DNA of 64,000 bases. Source: Xenorhabdus ehlersii (GTDB lineage: Bacteria > Pseudomonadota > Gammaproteobacteria > Enterobacterales > Enterobacteriaceae). Below the pieces are notes generated by a model that had not been told where the DNA came from, made no database searches, and saw only the letters and a list, made by a program, of their open reading frames with translations. Position 1 is the stretch's first letter; each line of letters begins with the position of its first letter. The translations under genes and the position numbers were made by a program. The DNA lies in the NCBI RefSeq assembly GCF_003610465.1, contig NZ_RAQI01000001.1, forward strand, positions 1,054,001 to 1,118,000, in the 5' to 3' direction. Shown here piece by piece: positions 31,749 through 41,588 of this stretch.

Positions 31749-32927
31749 TCACTGAGACAATATTTCCGCTATCACGCCCATAATTAACTTCGCACGCTGA
31801 TCCCAATTAAAACGTTCTGCAACCAGCCGTTGAGAATAGTCAACTTTCGCCATCATTTCAGCGGGATGATTAATCAGCCATTGAATCTGTTCAGCAAAAC
31901 TCGCTGGATTTTCACTATCAGCAAAATTTACCGCATTTTCATCAACAGCATCACGAATGGAAGGGAAATCAGAAATAACTACAGGCTTACCCATAGCCAT
32001 ATATTCAAACAGCTTGAGAGGAGAGGTATAGCGACTGCCAATATTGGTTTTCGTCAATGGCAGAACACAAATATCACTATCAGCAATAACCTGAAAGCGT
32101 TTTCTGGGTTGGACAAAACCAAGGAAATTAATTTTATCACTTACACCAATCTGTTCAGCAGTCTGTCGCAATCGCTCAATTTGTTCAGTGGTACCACCAG
32201 CAATGTTCAGTTCAACGTTATCCAGGTAAGACATGGCTTTCATTACCGTTGGGATACCTTTCCAACGATGTAAACTCCCCAAATAAAGTACTTTTTTAGG
32301 AAGCATACTGTTGTAATCGCTGCCGGCAAGCATCTGCTTAGCAGATTCAACCGCCAGCATATCAACCCCATCGGGGGCCACAACAATCGGTGTTTTGACA
32401 CCGTATTGCTTATAAATATCTTCTCGTAATAGTGAAGTCAGGGCAAAAACAACCTTAGAGCTAGCATAAACCTGCTGTTCAAGTTTTCTCAGTTTATGAT
32501 ATTTACGTTGGTTGCTACGATTGAGCAAATCATGGGATTCTCTAAACGATTGAGAAAATACTTCATGGCTTTCAAAGAAATGAGGAATATCCGAATGATT
32601 ACACAGCAGGTAATTCGCCATTTTAATATTGCGGGTAAAAAGGGCATCAACTTGATGCTCTTTAAGCCAGCGCGAAACCTGCAAATAAAACAGTTTCTGA
32701 GTATTTAGCGGGAAATACCATTTTCTGCGTATATCGTGCAGGGCGATTAACTCCACAGAAGGCGGCAATGACCTGCCAAGAATTTCCTCAACTTGGCTTT
32801 GGCCTTTTGGCGTAATCAGGAAAACACTATGCCCCTGACGAGCAAAAGCGTCTACATTCTGCAAAATTTGTAGTGACGCAACCCGATAATCAGGCACAGG
32901 ATAAGGATCAATATACGCAATTTTCAT
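31749..32927 (-). CDS. Glycosyltransferase family 4, LPS outer-core candidate
   Basis: A 392-residue GT-B protein. The N-terminal domain has IDPYPVPDYRVASLQILQNV and SHEVFSQSFRES; the C-terminal donor domain has VLYLGSLHRWKGIPTVMKAM near residue 213 and TSPLKLFEYMAMGKPVVISD near 296 (E-x7-E region). It is the most downstream gene of a four-gene minus-strand cassette between mutM and rpmG, and its start overlaps the end of the next GT4 gene by 20 bases. Role in the LPS outer core is inferred from location. Donor unknown. Confidence 0.85.
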   Translation of the reverse strand: MKIAYIDPYPVPDYRVASLQILQNVDAFARQGHSVFLITPKGQSQVEEILGRSLPPSVELIALHDIRRKWYFPLNTQKLFYLQVSRWLKEHQVDALFTRNIKMANYLLCNHSDIPHFFESHEVFSQSFRESHDLLNRSNQRKYHKLRKLEQQVYASSKVVFALTSLLREDIYKQYGVKTPIVVAPDGVDMLAVESAKQMLAGSDYNSMLPKKVLYLGSLHRWKGIPTVMKAMSYLDNVELNIAGGTTEQIERLRQTAEQIGVSDKINFLGFVQPRKRFQVIADSDICVLPLTKTNIGSRYTSPLKLFEYMAMGKPVVISDFPSIRDAVDENAVNFADSENPASFAEQIQWLINHPAEMMAKVDYSQRLVAERFNWDQRAKLIMGVIAEILSQ

Positions 32928-34029
32928 TATTTTTTATGGCGTTCAATAAACGGCTAGCAGAATGTTGCCAGGTGTACATCGTTTCAATTCTCTGGCGGGC
33001 AGATTTCCCCATCTTTTCTCCTCTATCCGGCAAAGATAAAAGATGATTTACCGCCTCAGCAATGGCCATAGCATCACCCGGTGTCACCAAAATACCAGCA
33101 CGGCCTTCATTACCAACCACTTCCGGTATTCCGCCAATATAGCTGGCAATCACAGGACGTCCACATGCCATCGCTTCAGCAATAGTAATACCAAATGCCT
33201 CATCACCAATACTGGGGAAAACACCGGCATCACCCGCCGCATAAAATTCAGGTAATTGATCATGACCAACTGGAGGATGAAAAATGACGGATTTTTCTAA
33301 CTGCAAAGCAGAAACCCGCTTTTTAAGCGATTTCAAATCTTCACCTTCACCAATAATCAATAATTTTACATCCTTGTTCCGCAACAAAGCCATTGCATCA
33401 ATGGCGACTTTCATGCCTTTCCAACCAACCAACCTGCCAGCAAACGTTAACAGAAACGTTTTCTCATTGATACCTAATCGAGTTCGGACATCCGAGCCAG
33501 ATGGTTTGAATTTATCGATATCTACCCCATTATAGATGACGCTCGGAAATTGCTTGAAATGATGCTGAATCTGCCAGGCATTAAAATGGCTACATGCAAC
33601 CCATGCAGATATTTTTTTACCCAATATCCGATCCCCTTTAAAAAAACTGGTTCCACCACTCATGTAGCAAAACTGGGTATGGGATGTTTCAGGCATCATT
33701 CTGGGCCAGAAAAAATCAAAAGGCTTGGTCAAAATCACCCAATCAAAATTTTCAGCAATAACTGTTGCACGGGCATGACGGGCAAAAGAATAACGTTCAA
33801 CAATACGTTGGAAGCGGCGTCCAATGTTAAGCACGCGTTCTCTGGGAATAAATGGAAAAGTATGAATATGGATATTTCTTTCGCCTAATGCAGGCCGAAT
33901 ATCGCCAGTACCACCGAAAATATGGACTTCATGCCCCGCATCTGTCAGCGACTTGGCTAACGCCCAAACAGCGGTTTGAATGCCGCCGTACGACATGGTA
34001 ACAGTAACATCGATAAATCCTATCTTCAT
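32908..34029 (-). CDS. Glycosyltransferase family 4, LPS outer-core candidate
   Basis: A 373-residue GT4 enzyme starting MKIGFIDVTVTMSYGGIQTA, with LTFAGRLVGWKGMKVAIDAM near residue 206 and SIGDEAFGITIAEAMACGRP near 281, the donor-binding glutamates. An ATG eight codons upstream (34053) overlaps the previous gene; the ATG at 34029 better fits the family start, though its ribosome site AAAGGA is 11-12 bases away. It overlaps the GT4 gene that follows. This is the second-last step gene in the mutM-rpmG cassette; substrate not deducible. Confidence 0.87.
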   Translation of the reverse strand: MKIGFIDVTVTMSYGGIQTAVWALAKSLTDAGHEVHIFGGTGDIRPALGERNIHIHTFPFIPRERVLNIGRRFQRIVERYSFARHARATVIAENFDWVILTKPFDFFWPRMMPETSHTQFCYMSGGTSFFKGDRILGKKISAWVACSHFNAWQIQHHFKQFPSVIYNGVDIDKFKPSGSDVRTRLGINEKTFLLTFAGRLVGWKGMKVAIDAMALLRNKDVKLLIIGEGEDLKSLKKRVSALQLEKSVIFHPPVGHDQLPEFYAAGDAGVFPSIGDEAFGITIAEAMACGRPVIASYIGGIPEVVGNEGRAGILVTPGDAMAIAEAVNHLLSLPDRGEKMGKSARQRIETMYTWQHSASRLLNAIKNNENCVY

Positions 34030-34045
34030 TGGGTTAATTATCCTT

Positions 34046-35035
34046 TCATTCATTTTTCAGCAAGTACTGAACAGAATGCCAGACTTGATCTACCGATATT
34101 GCTGACATTGTATCTTGACGAGTTGCCTGTCGATAATCTACAGGATGTTCAATTACCACTAATTTTGGATGTTGTTGAGGTGCGAGAAAACGCCCTGGGT
34201 GAAAGCAGTGATACAGAGCAACCATTGGTATTCCCAAGGCCCCAGCCAGATGAGTTGTTCCAGTATCAACGCCCACATACAAATTAAGTTGACTCATGAT
34301 TGCCGCATTTTGCCGCATCGTAGTCTTACCCGCCAATGATGAGCATCTGTTTGTGCCCAATTTCTCAGCCAGCATTCGCGCACTGTCTTCACCATCTTTA
34401 CTGCCTAACAGCAAAATATGCGCCTGCGGATAATCACGATAAATATGTTGAGCTAATTCGTAAAAATGTTCTACAGGCCAATCACGATAGGCTTTTGCCG
34501 GAAAACTCTGTAACTGAAAACCGATTCTTAATTGTCGTTCTATCCCTTGCCGTTGAAGAAAATCTCTGGCGTACTCCGCTTCATACAGGCTTACATTATA
34601 CTGCAAACGCCAATTACTCACTTCAACCCCAAGTGAATCGATTAACAGCGCCCTTTCCTGTTGGGCAGGCATAAGTTCTCTAGGCCTTGCTATAGCATAC
34701 TCATTTGGTTTTTTACCAGAGATATCCGAAAAATAAACGGCCAAATTTGCTACACGTTTGGCATACTGCAATAGGGATTTATCCTGGCCATAGACTAATG
34801 CCAGATCATAGTGCCGACGAGAAAACCAGCCACACCATTTAGCCTTGCCTTTTGAAAAATCTTTCAATTGATTAATTAAATCGATATTTTCAAGGATTTC
34901 TTTTGTTTTTTTATGCACAAATATATCAATATTTGCCTCCGGCCATTTTTCTTTCAGGGCACGAATAACCGGAGTTATTAGCAAGGTGTCACCAAAACGG
35001 GCAATATTGATGATTAGAATATTTTGGGGTTGCAT
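34046..35035 (-). CDS. Glycosyltransferase family 9 (heptosyltransferase-like)
   Basis: The 329-residue protein has NILIINIARFGDTLLITPVI, the GT9 N-terminal motif, GFQLQSFPAKAYRDWPVEHF near residue 182 and YVGVDTGTTHLAGALGIPMVAL near 264. It resembles the WaaQ/WaaF superfamily and probably transfers an ADP-heptose-derived residue to the core. Its coding region ends immediately before, or overlapping, the next GT4 gene, so the three genes 35035 to 31749 form one minus-strand unit. With waaQ frameshifted, this intact GT9 is a possible alternative heptosyltransferase. Confidence 0.87.
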   Translation of the reverse strand: MQPQNILIINIARFGDTLLITPVIRALKEKWPEANIDIFVHKKTKEILENIDLINQLKDFSKGKAKWCGWFSRRHYDLALVYGQDKSLLQYAKRVANLAVYFSDISGKKPNEYAIARPRELMPAQQERALLIDSLGVEVSNWRLQYNVSLYEAEYARDFLQRQGIERQLRIGFQLQSFPAKAYRDWPVEHFYELAQHIYRDYPQAHILLLGSKDGEDSARMLAEKLGTNRCSSLAGKTTMRQNAAIMSQLNLYVGVDTGTTHLAGALGIPMVALYHCFHPGRFLAPQQHPKLVVIEHPVDYRQATRQDTMSAISVDQVWHSVQYLLKNE

Positions 35036-35226
35036 AATAATGAATATTAAATTATCAATCCAAAGATTGGAGCACTTAAGGTACTATACAGTAAAGTGAG
35101 TCACTGTTCTATTTACGGTTAATAAGCACAATAGGCATACAAAAATAAAGCTAATGATATTTCAAATAGTTAATAAAAAGCATAGATTACTCTGCCAATA
35201 CAGATAAAAATAATATAAACAAAACA

Positions 35227-36345
35227 TTACCGCTTGCTTTCTATACTGGAATAAAAAATAGACTCCATTTTTTCTAACATATTATCCATGCCAAATAAGT
35301 GAATTGCCCGTCGCAGTGAAGCCTCTCCCATTTGTAAACGTAGCCCTGCATCATGAATTAATAAATCTAATCTTTCTGTTAATTGTTCGACATTTTTAGG
35401 TTCGATAATATACCCTGTATCGCCATCAATTACAGCTTCTGTAATCGCGCCCACCGATGTAGAGACAACAGGCAATCCACACGCCATTGCCTGCATGATG
35501 CCTTGAGGTACACCTTCATTACCAAACGAAGGTAGAGCAAAAATATCCATTGCATTTAAGCAATCAGGAACATCCTGGCGATTACCAAGAAAGATGACAC
35601 TCTCTGTCAGCCCTTCCTGCTGAACTCGCGGCTCTAAATTCTTTCTTTGGGGACCATCTCCCACAAACAGCAATTGCCAATCAGGATAACGTTGATGGAG
35701 AATTTTCCAACTATCAAGCAGGTAACGATGGCCTTTCCACGTTCTCATTGTGGCAACAATGCCCAGTGTTGGCTTGTCTTTGATGCCAATACGCTGACGA
35801 CTTGAGGACTTACTTTCAGGATGAAAACGTGACAAATCGATCCCTGTCGGCACAGAGGTCATATGAGATAGAGGATAATCATTATGTACATGCAAATATT
35901 GGCGTAGTTTTTCTCCGGTTGTCACAATATGCTGACCAGCGTGTAAATACAGCCAACGAGTCGCAATGGATTTTGAAACATGAGTCGAAACATGGCGGGT
36001 TCGGACTATCGGAGGCATACCTTTTAATGTGGCACATGCCGCAGCCACCAGCCAAGAATCAGTAGAACTATGGGTATTGATTACATCGAACTGGCGACCT
36101 TCTGTTTTTAGCCAATGACGCATTGCCCGAAGACAAGAAAGACGTTTTTTTTCAATTGGGAGCGCCACAACAGACACACCATAATGATGAGCTTCACGGT
36201 AAAGGGTTGAAGTTGGACAACAAACGATAACCACATGGTGTCCGCGCTGTATCATGCCCTGAGACTCTGTCAGGATACGAATTTCCTGCCCTCCCCAACC
36301 ACACGATGATTCTGTATGTAAGATATTCAAGGTCTTTCTAACCAT
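35227..36345 (-). CDS. Glycosyltransferase family 4, LPS outer-core candidate
   Basis: A 372-residue GT4 protein. N-terminal LNILHTESSCGWGGQEIRIL, then INTHSSTDSWLVAAACATL, GIVATMRTWKGHRYLLDSWK near residue 193 and SFGNEGVPQGIMQAMACGLP near 276, where the first donor glutamate is in place but the second position is Gln-x-Met-Gln-Ala rather than the usual Glu-Ala. It is the first gene of the mutM-rpmG cassette, separated from the next by about 190 AT-rich bases that may hold a second promoter. The rpmBG terminator lies upstream, so it must have its own promoter. Confidence 0.85.
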   Translation of the reverse strand: MVRKTLNILHTESSCGWGGQEIRILTESQGMIQRGHHVVIVCCPTSTLYREAHHYGVSVVALPIEKKRLSCLRAMRHWLKTEGRQFDVINTHSSTDSWLVAAACATLKGMPPIVRTRHVSTHVSKSIATRWLYLHAGQHIVTTGEKLRQYLHVHNDYPLSHMTSVPTGIDLSRFHPESKSSSRQRIGIKDKPTLGIVATMRTWKGHRYLLDSWKILHQRYPDWQLLFVGDGPQRKNLEPRVQQEGLTESVIFLGNRQDVPDCLNAMDIFALPSFGNEGVPQGIMQAMACGLPVVSTSVGAITEAVIDGDTGYIIEPKNVEQLTERLDLLIHDAGLRLQMGEASLRRAIHLFGMDNMLEKMESIFYSSIESKR

Positions 36346-36468
36346 TTTAGCGCTACACCTGACGGTTCATAATTAAAAAAACGGTAGTATAACTGAACAA
36401 TGCATAGGTCTACACGCATAGCCCAATTTAAAATAAGCTACAGTGGCATTATCAACAGATATAAAAAA

Positions 36469-36489
36469 GCCCAGCATAATGCTGGGCTT
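36469..36489. terminator. Rho-independent terminator after rpmG
   Basis: AGCCCAGCAT pairs with ATGCTGGGCT in a near-perfect stem, flanked by A6 on the left and T5 on the right. It can act in both directions and separates the rpmBG operon from the glycosyltransferase cassette. Confidence 0.85.
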
Positions 36490-36506
36490 TTTATAATCCA
36501 CTAAAA

Positions 36507-36677
<171 letters not shown>

Positions 36678-36685
36678 TCAGCTCC

Positions 36686-36943
<258 letters not shown>

Positions 36944-36988
36944 TCAGCTCGAGCTTTGTATTGGGTGTGACCGCCTCGTCAGGCTTAG

Positions 36989-37092
36989 GAGCCCATCTCA
37001 GCAAACTTTCTTTACTGAAAAGAGGTTACTGAAAAGAACGTCACTGAAAAGACTCACATTTTCCCAGTAAAAAAACTTACTGAGATAGGCTC
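36989..37092. repeat. Imperfect inverted repeat enclosing three ACTGAAAAGA direct repeats
   Basis: The left arm (36989-37017) begins GAGCCCATCTCAGCAAACTT. The complement of the right arm (37065-37092) begins GAGCCTATCTCAGTAAGTTT. Between the arms ACTGAAAAGA occurs three times at 14-15 base spacing (37014, 37028, 37043). It lies between rpmB and radC, in the probable rpmB promoter or leader region. Confidence 0.7.
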
Positions 37093-37198
37093 TTCTCGTC
37101 AAACCCAAGATCCTCAAAGGTGGCGTAGTATACGCCCTCATTCGCTGATGCTCAAGTCCCGAACAACTAAGATCTGATCGTATCGCGAAAAAACAGTA

Positions 37199-37891
37199 TC
37201 AAATCCAACCTCTTTCCATAAATGAGACACAAGATTGCTTGCCAATAACGATATGATCCAAAACTTTAACGCCAACCAAGTCACAAGCCTCAATAATTTT
37301 TTCTGTCACCAATTTATCTGCCAAGCTAGGTTCTGGATTGCCGGAAGGGTGATTGTGCGCAAGAATAATTGATACGGCATTCACTTTAACCGCCTGTTTC
37401 ACAATTTCACGCGGGTGAACTTCAACTTTGTTTATCGTTCCTTTAAACATTTCATCATGGCAGATAACTTTATTCTGGTTAGTTAAAAACAGTACCACAA
37501 ATATCTCCCGATCTTGCCAGGATAATAAATCCTGCAAATAATTCTGGGTTATCGTGGGGCTGTTCATGATATCTTCATGGATAAATTGACTGGAGAAAAA
37601 TCGTTTTGCCAGTTCAGATATCGCCTGCAATTGGACATACTTGCATCGTCCCATGCCTTTATGTGCACAAAAGTCATCGTAATCCGCAGATAGAAGGTGA
37701 TAAAGCGAACCAAATGATTTCAGCAGATATTCTGCCATTTGTACGACATGAACCCCCCTGGAACCTGTACGTAAAAAGATAGCCAATAATTCCGCATCTG
37801 TTAGGGAAACAGCCCCATAAGCCAATAATTTCTCCCGGGGAAGAAGATTTAAATGCAATTCATCGTTTCTTTCCATTACCGTTAAATCCAT
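37199..37891 (-). CDS. radC: RadC family JAB-domain protein
   Basis: The 230-residue protein has an N-terminal helix-hairpin-helix region ([22 protein letters not shown]) and a C-terminal MPN/JAB domain with [15 protein letters not shown], the zinc-binding motif. Molecular function is uncertain; the old DNA-repair assignment is not supported. The ATG at 37891 is chosen because of the strong GGGGAGGAAATT ribosome site just upstream; an earlier in-frame start is possible. It is divergent from coaBC. radC next to rpmB and coaBC is the conserved enterobacterial order. Confidence 0.93.
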   Translation of the reverse strand: MDLTVMERNDELHLNLLPREKLLAYGAVSLTDAELLAIFLRTGSRGVHVVQMAEYLLKSFGSLYHLLSADYDDFCAHKGMGRCKYVQLQAISELAKRFFSSQFIHEDIMNSPTITQNYLQDLLSWQDREIFVVLFLTNQNKVICHDEMFKGTINKVEVHPREIVKQAVKVNAVSIILAHNHPSGNPEPSLADKLVTEKIIEACDLVGVKVLDHIVIGKQSCVSFMERGWI

Positions 37892-38146
37892 AATTTCCTC
37901 CCCCTTCAATATCCTTTGTTCCACTCCCTTGCCCTATAGTCCCCCATAACGATGGGTGCCATCACTCACCTACATTTCGCACCTACTATTCCATGATGAA
38001 AAAATTGCCGCCAGCTCGACTTGCAAGGCTTGCGCAGCGCTTCGCAAACTTGCCATTTTTGGCTGTCTAAATAGGGAAGGTTCTCAACGCAATATTTTCT
38101 TGTGATAGAATCTTAAGGAATTGCAACTGACATCTGGACAATCAAA

Positions 38147-39406
38147 ATGACAGGATTTTCCGGCAAACCACTTTCTGATAATCCGCTTTCTGGTAAACAA
38201 CTTTCTGGTAAACAAATAGTCCTTGGAATCAGCGGAGGGATCGCCGCTTACAAAACTGCCGAATTGGTGCGCCGTTTGCGTGATCGTGGTGCCCAGGTAC
38301 GCGTTGTCATGACTCCCGCAGCAGAAGCTTTCATCACTCCACTGACCTTACAGGCAGTATCTGGTCATCCCGTCTCAGATGATCTTCTGGACCCCGCTGC
38401 CGAAGCCGCCATGGGGCATATCGAACTGGCAAAATGGGCTGATTTAATTATTCTCGCGCCCGCTACTGCTGATCTGCTGGCTCGTCTGGCCGCAGGCATG
38501 GCGAATGATTTAGTCACCACAATCTGCCTGGCTTCCGCTGCATCTATTGCTGTTGCCCCCGCAATGAACCAACAAATGTACCGTGCACAGGCCACCCAGC
38601 ATAACCTGAACGTACTTAAAGAGCGTAATGTATTGATTTGGGGCCCCGCTGAAGGCAGCCAGGCATGTGGTGATGTAGGGCCAGGGAGAATGTTGGAACC
38701 GATGACTATCGTCGAACGGGCAATGCAACATTTCAACACCGAGCAAAATCTTTCTGGTCTACACATCGCTATTACCGCAGGACCAACCCGTGAAGCCTTG
38801 GACCCCGTCCGTTTCATCAGCAATCATAGCTCCGGTAAAATGGGTTTTTCCATTGCACAGGCCGCGGCAGAGCGTGGTGCTGAAGTGACATTAATTACCG
38901 GCCCCGTTAATTTACCCACACCACAAGGCGTTAAACGCATTGATGTCAGTAGTGCACTGGAAATGTATGAACAAGTTCAAGCTACCGTAACCTCACAGCA
39001 TATCTTTATCGGTTGCGCTGCCGTGTCTGACTATCGTTTCAGGCAAATCTCAACAGAGAAAATCAAAAAGCAGGGTGATGAAATCACATTTACACTGGTG
39101 AAAAATCCTGACATTGTAGCGAGCGTTGCGGCCATGGAAAAAAATCGTCCATTTGTCGTTGGATTTGCAGCCGAAACCCAGAATGTGGAAGAATACGCCC
39201 GCGGAAAACTCAAGCAGAAGAATCTGGACTTGATTTGCGCAAATGACGTATCCCTGGCCGGACACGGTTTCAACAGTGATACTAACGCATTACATCTATT
39301 CTGGCATGATGGTAGTGTTCAGTTACCCCACAGTGGTAAATTACAACTCAGCCACCGCTTATTAGACGAGATACTCAAACGCTATGATGAAAAAAATCGA
39401 CGTTAA
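38147..39406 (+). CDS. coaBC: Bifunctional phosphopantothenoylcysteine decarboxylase/synthetase
   Basis: CoaBC (Dfp) joins 4'-phosphopantothenate to cysteine with CTP, then decarboxylates the product with FMN. Of the 419 residues, the CoaC domain has [40 protein letters not shown] and the substrate-binding PAMNQQMY; the CoaB domain has [20 protein letters not shown] and [19 protein letters not shown]. The N-terminus is extended by about a dozen residues built of a repeated five-residue unit, against E. coli MSLAGKK. The 3' end overlaps dut by 23 bases. Divergent from radC. Confidence 0.96.
   Translation: MTGFSGKPLSDNPLSGKQLSGKQIVLGISGGIAAYKTAELVRRLRDRGAQVRVVMTPAAEAFITPLTLQAVSGHPVSDDLLDPAAEAAMGHIELAKWADLIILAPATADLLARLAAGMANDLVTTICLASAASIAVAPAMNQQMYRAQATQHNLNVLKERNVLIWGPAEGSQACGDVGPGRMLEPMTIVERAMQHFNTEQNLSGLHIAITAGPTREALDPVRFISNHSSGKMGFSIAQAAAERGAEVTLITGPVNLPTPQGVKRIDVSSALEMYEQVQATVTSQHIFIGCAAVSDYRFRQISTEKIKKQGDEITFTLVKNPDIVASVAAMEKNRPFVVGFAAETQNVEEYARGKLKQKNLDLICANDVSLAGHGFNSDTNALHLFWHDGSVQLPHSGKLQLSHRLLDEILKRYDEKNRR
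38156..38215 (+). repeat. Four in-frame 15-bp repeats at the coaBC 5' end
   Basis: The units encode [15 protein letters not shown] and LSGKQ. The last two are identical at DNA level (CTTTCTGGTAAACAA twice). They precede the FMN-binding core and lengthen the N-terminus in steps of five residues. Confidence 0.85.
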
Positions 39407-39842
39407 AATCCTTGATCCCCGCATCGGGCAAGAATTTCCTTTACCGACTTATGCTACACCTGGCTCTGCGGGTTTAGATTTACGTGCTTGTCTGGATAAT
39501 GCAGTGGAACTGGTTCCTGGCCAAACTGAACTTCTGCCAACTGGGATTGCTATCCATATTGCAGATGAACAATTGGCAGCAGTTATTCTCCCCCGCTCTG
39601 GTTTGGGTCACAAGCATGGCGTTGTTCTGGGTAATTTGGTGGGACTTATCGATTCGGATTATCAGGGACAATTGATGGTTTCAGTTTGGAACCGTGGTGA
39701 TAAAACTTTCATCATCGAACCAGGCGAACGCATCGCCCAAATGGTTTTTGTGCCCGTTGTACAGGCTGAATTTAATTTGGTTGCAGATTTTGAGGCAAGC
39801 CAGCGCGGCATGGGTGGATTTGGCCATTCCGGTCGTCAATAA
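39384..39842 (+). CDS. dut: dUTP diphosphatase
   Basis: Dut hydrolyses dUTP to dUMP and PPi, keeping uracil out of DNA and feeding dTMP synthesis. The 152-residue trimeric enzyme shows motifs 1 to 5 in order: [38 protein letters not shown] and the C-terminal arginine-glycine-phenylalanine arm [11 protein letters not shown]. It begins inside coaBC (23-base overlap), consistent with coupled expression as in E. coli. slmA follows after 160 bases. Confidence 0.98.
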   Translation: MMKKIDVKILDPRIGQEFPLPTYATPGSAGLDLRACLDNAVELVPGQTELLPTGIAIHIADEQLAAVILPRSGLGHKHGVVLGNLVGLIDSDYQGQLMVSVWNRGDKTFIIEPGERIAQMVFVPVVQAEFNLVADFEASQRGMGGFGHSGRQ

Positions 39843-39896
39843 TTTTCCATAAGGCCTGATACCGTCAACCGATTTTTATATTTTTTGCTCACAATG

Positions 39897-39946
39897 TTTT
39901 TGATAACAATGGCTTTTGACAACAATCGCTTTTGACAGCAATAACG
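39897..39946. repeat. Three degenerate 16-bp repeats between dut and slmA
   Basis: The units TTTTGATAACAATGGC, TTTTGACAACAATCGC and TTTTGACAGCAATAAC follow one another directly, with a weaker similar block just to the left. They lie in the dut-slmA gap and create an apparent N-terminal extension of the slmA frame. Confidence 0.75.
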
Positions 39947-40002
39947 TTGTGGCAAAAAATAGCTGGATTTGTTTTGCTGTTTTAGCAGGGGTCTTAGCAG
40001 AC

Positions 40003-40602
40003 ATGGCAGAAAAAGAACGTACAAAAAAGAAAAATAGACGTGAGGAAATCTTGCAGGCACTGGCACATATGCTGGAATCCAGTGATGGCAGCCAACGCAT
40101 TACGACTGCAAAACTTGCCGCAAACGTTGGTGTTTCTGAAGCAGCCCTTTACCGTCATTTTCCGAGCAAAACCCGGATGTTTGACAGCTTGATTGAGTTT
40201 ATTGAAGATTCCTTAATTTCACGTATCAATCTGATCCTGCAAGATGAAAAAGACACCATCACACGTATTCGGTTAATCCTCGTCCTGCTTTTGGGTTTTG
40301 CAGAAAGGAATCCGGGGCTGACCCGTATTATGACTGGCCATGCGCTAATGTTCGAACAAGACAGATTGCAAAATCGCATCAACCAGCTATTTGAGCGAAT
40401 TGAAATGCAACTTCGCCAAATTTTAAAAGAGAGAAAAATCCGTGATGGGCGAGGATTCACTTATGACGAGTCTGTGTTGGCATCACAGTTACTGGCGTTT
40501 TGTGAAGGGATGCTCTCCCGTTTTGTTCGCTCTGAATTTCGCTATCGCCCGACAACTGAATTTGAAGTACGCTGGCCATTGATATTGACCCAACTGCAAT
40601 AA
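40003..40602 (+). CDS. slmA: Nucleoid occlusion factor SlmA
   Basis: SlmA is a TetR-family DNA-binding protein that binds SBS sites and blocks FtsZ assembly over the nucleoid. With ATG at 40003 it has 199 residues, close to E. coli (198), and starts [20 protein letters not shown]. The HTH is in [20 protein letters not shown]. The frame stays open for 29 codons upstream but that stretch covers the 16-bp repeats and is not conserved. It follows dut on the same strand and is closed by a hairpin terminator near 40800. Confidence 0.96.
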   Translation: MAEKERTKKKNRREEILQALAHMLESSDGSQRITTAKLAANVGVSEAALYRHFPSKTRMFDSLIEFIEDSLISRINLILQDEKDTITRIRLILVLLLGFAERNPGLTRIMTGHALMFEQDRLQNRINQLFERIEMQLRQILKERKIRDGRGFTYDESVLASQLLAFCEGMLSRFVRSEFRYRPTTEFEVRWPLILTQLQ

Positions 40603-40791
40603 TCTAATCCACTACAATAGATTATCGCAGCATCGTAAGTTCATATCTTTATACAGTGAATGATAACGTGCGGATTTTTTATTGAGTTGTGTTAATATGT
40701 TCCGGCTCATTGAGTTCACTACTAAGTGACTTAATAATGGCATCATTGTCGCAATCCTTACCATATAGATAGATGCCATTTCTACTACTCA

Positions 40792-40822
40792 CCCCGCCCA
40801 TCTTGGGCGAGGGATTTTTTTT
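40792..40822 (+). terminator. Rho-independent terminator downstream of slmA
   Basis: CCCCGCCC and GGGCGAGGG form a stem with one mismatch, followed by ATTTTTTTT. It closes the coaBC-dut-slmA direction and faces pyrE on the opposite strand. Confidence 0.65.
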
Positions 40823-40845
40823 CACTCACCCCAGATTACTGACCA

Positions 40846-41487
40846 TCAAATACCGTATTCTTTGCGATAAGCTTCTACCGCTTCCAGATGAGATTGCATC
40901 TCTGGATTTTCGCGCAAATAACTCACCAAATCATTCAAAGTAATGATGGAAAAAACCTGGCAATGGTAGTCACGTTCGACTTCTTGAATCGCTGAAAGCG
41001 TTTCACGCCCGCGTTCCTGACGATCCAGGCACAAAATCACACCGGATAGCATTGCTCCGTGCTGCTTAATGATTTCCATTGACTCACGAATCGCCGTACC
41101 TGCGGTAATGACATCATCCACAACCACAACATTACCTCGCAGAGGGCTACCAACCAGCGTTCCACCTTCACCATGATCTTTAGCTTCTTTGCGGTTAAAA
41201 CAATAAGGCATATCGATATCATGATGTTCAGCCAATGCTACTGCGGTAGTTGTCGCAATCGGGATCCCCTTATAAGCCGGTCCAAACAGCAAATCGCACT
41301 TCATTCTGCTATCTAGCAATGCTGCTGCATAGAAACGACCAATCAACGCCAAGTCACGTCCGGTATTAAACAGGCCCGCATTGAAAAAGTACGGGCTTTT
41401 GCGACCAGATTTCAGCGTAAACTCGCCAAATTTCAGTACCTGTCTTTTCAGTGCCAGCTCAATAAATTCGCGCTGATAGGCTTTCAT
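40846..41487 (-). CDS. pyrE: Orotate phosphoribosyltransferase
   Basis: PyrE makes OMP from orotate and PRPP in pyrimidine synthesis. With ATG at 41487 (GAGGAG ribosome site eight bases upstream) the protein has 213 residues as in E. coli, [20 protein letters not shown] at the start. The catalytic loop [13 protein letters not shown] is near residue 97 and the PRPP motif [14 protein letters not shown] near 120. rph lies upstream on the same strand, with an attenuator-like hairpin between, the arrangement by which UTP level controls pyrE in E. coli. Confidence 0.97.
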   Translation of the reverse strand: MKAYQREFIELALKRQVLKFGEFTLKSGRKSPYFFNAGLFNTGRDLALIGRFYAAALLDSRMKCDLLFGPAYKGIPIATTTAVALAEHHDIDMPYCFNRKEAKDHGEGGTLVGSPLRGNVVVVDDVITAGTAIRESMEIIKQHGAMLSGVILCLDRQERGRETLSAIQEVERDYHCQVFSIITLNDLVSYLRENPEMQSHLEAVEAYRKEYGI

Positions 41488-41552
41488 TGGGGTTACTCCT
41501 CTTTGATCTCTTGTCATTCATTACTATATTGCAGGTAAATTTATTGCAGGCA

Positions 41553-41579
41553 TAAAAAAGGCGACTCTTCAGCCGCCTG
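41553..41579 (-). terminator. rph-pyrE intercistronic attenuator
   Basis: On the minus strand AGGCGGCT and AGTCGCCT pair over a GAAG loop (one G-U pair), followed by T6. It lies between the rph stop and the pyrE start, at the position of the UTP-sensing attenuator of E. coli pyrE. Regulation here is inferred from that parallel. Confidence 0.8.
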
Positions 41580-41588
41580 ATTTATTTA

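Noticed and set aside
39916..40002. N-terminal extension of SlmA by 29 residues
   Set aside because: It covers the 16-bp repeats; ATG 40003 gives the conserved start and the family length.
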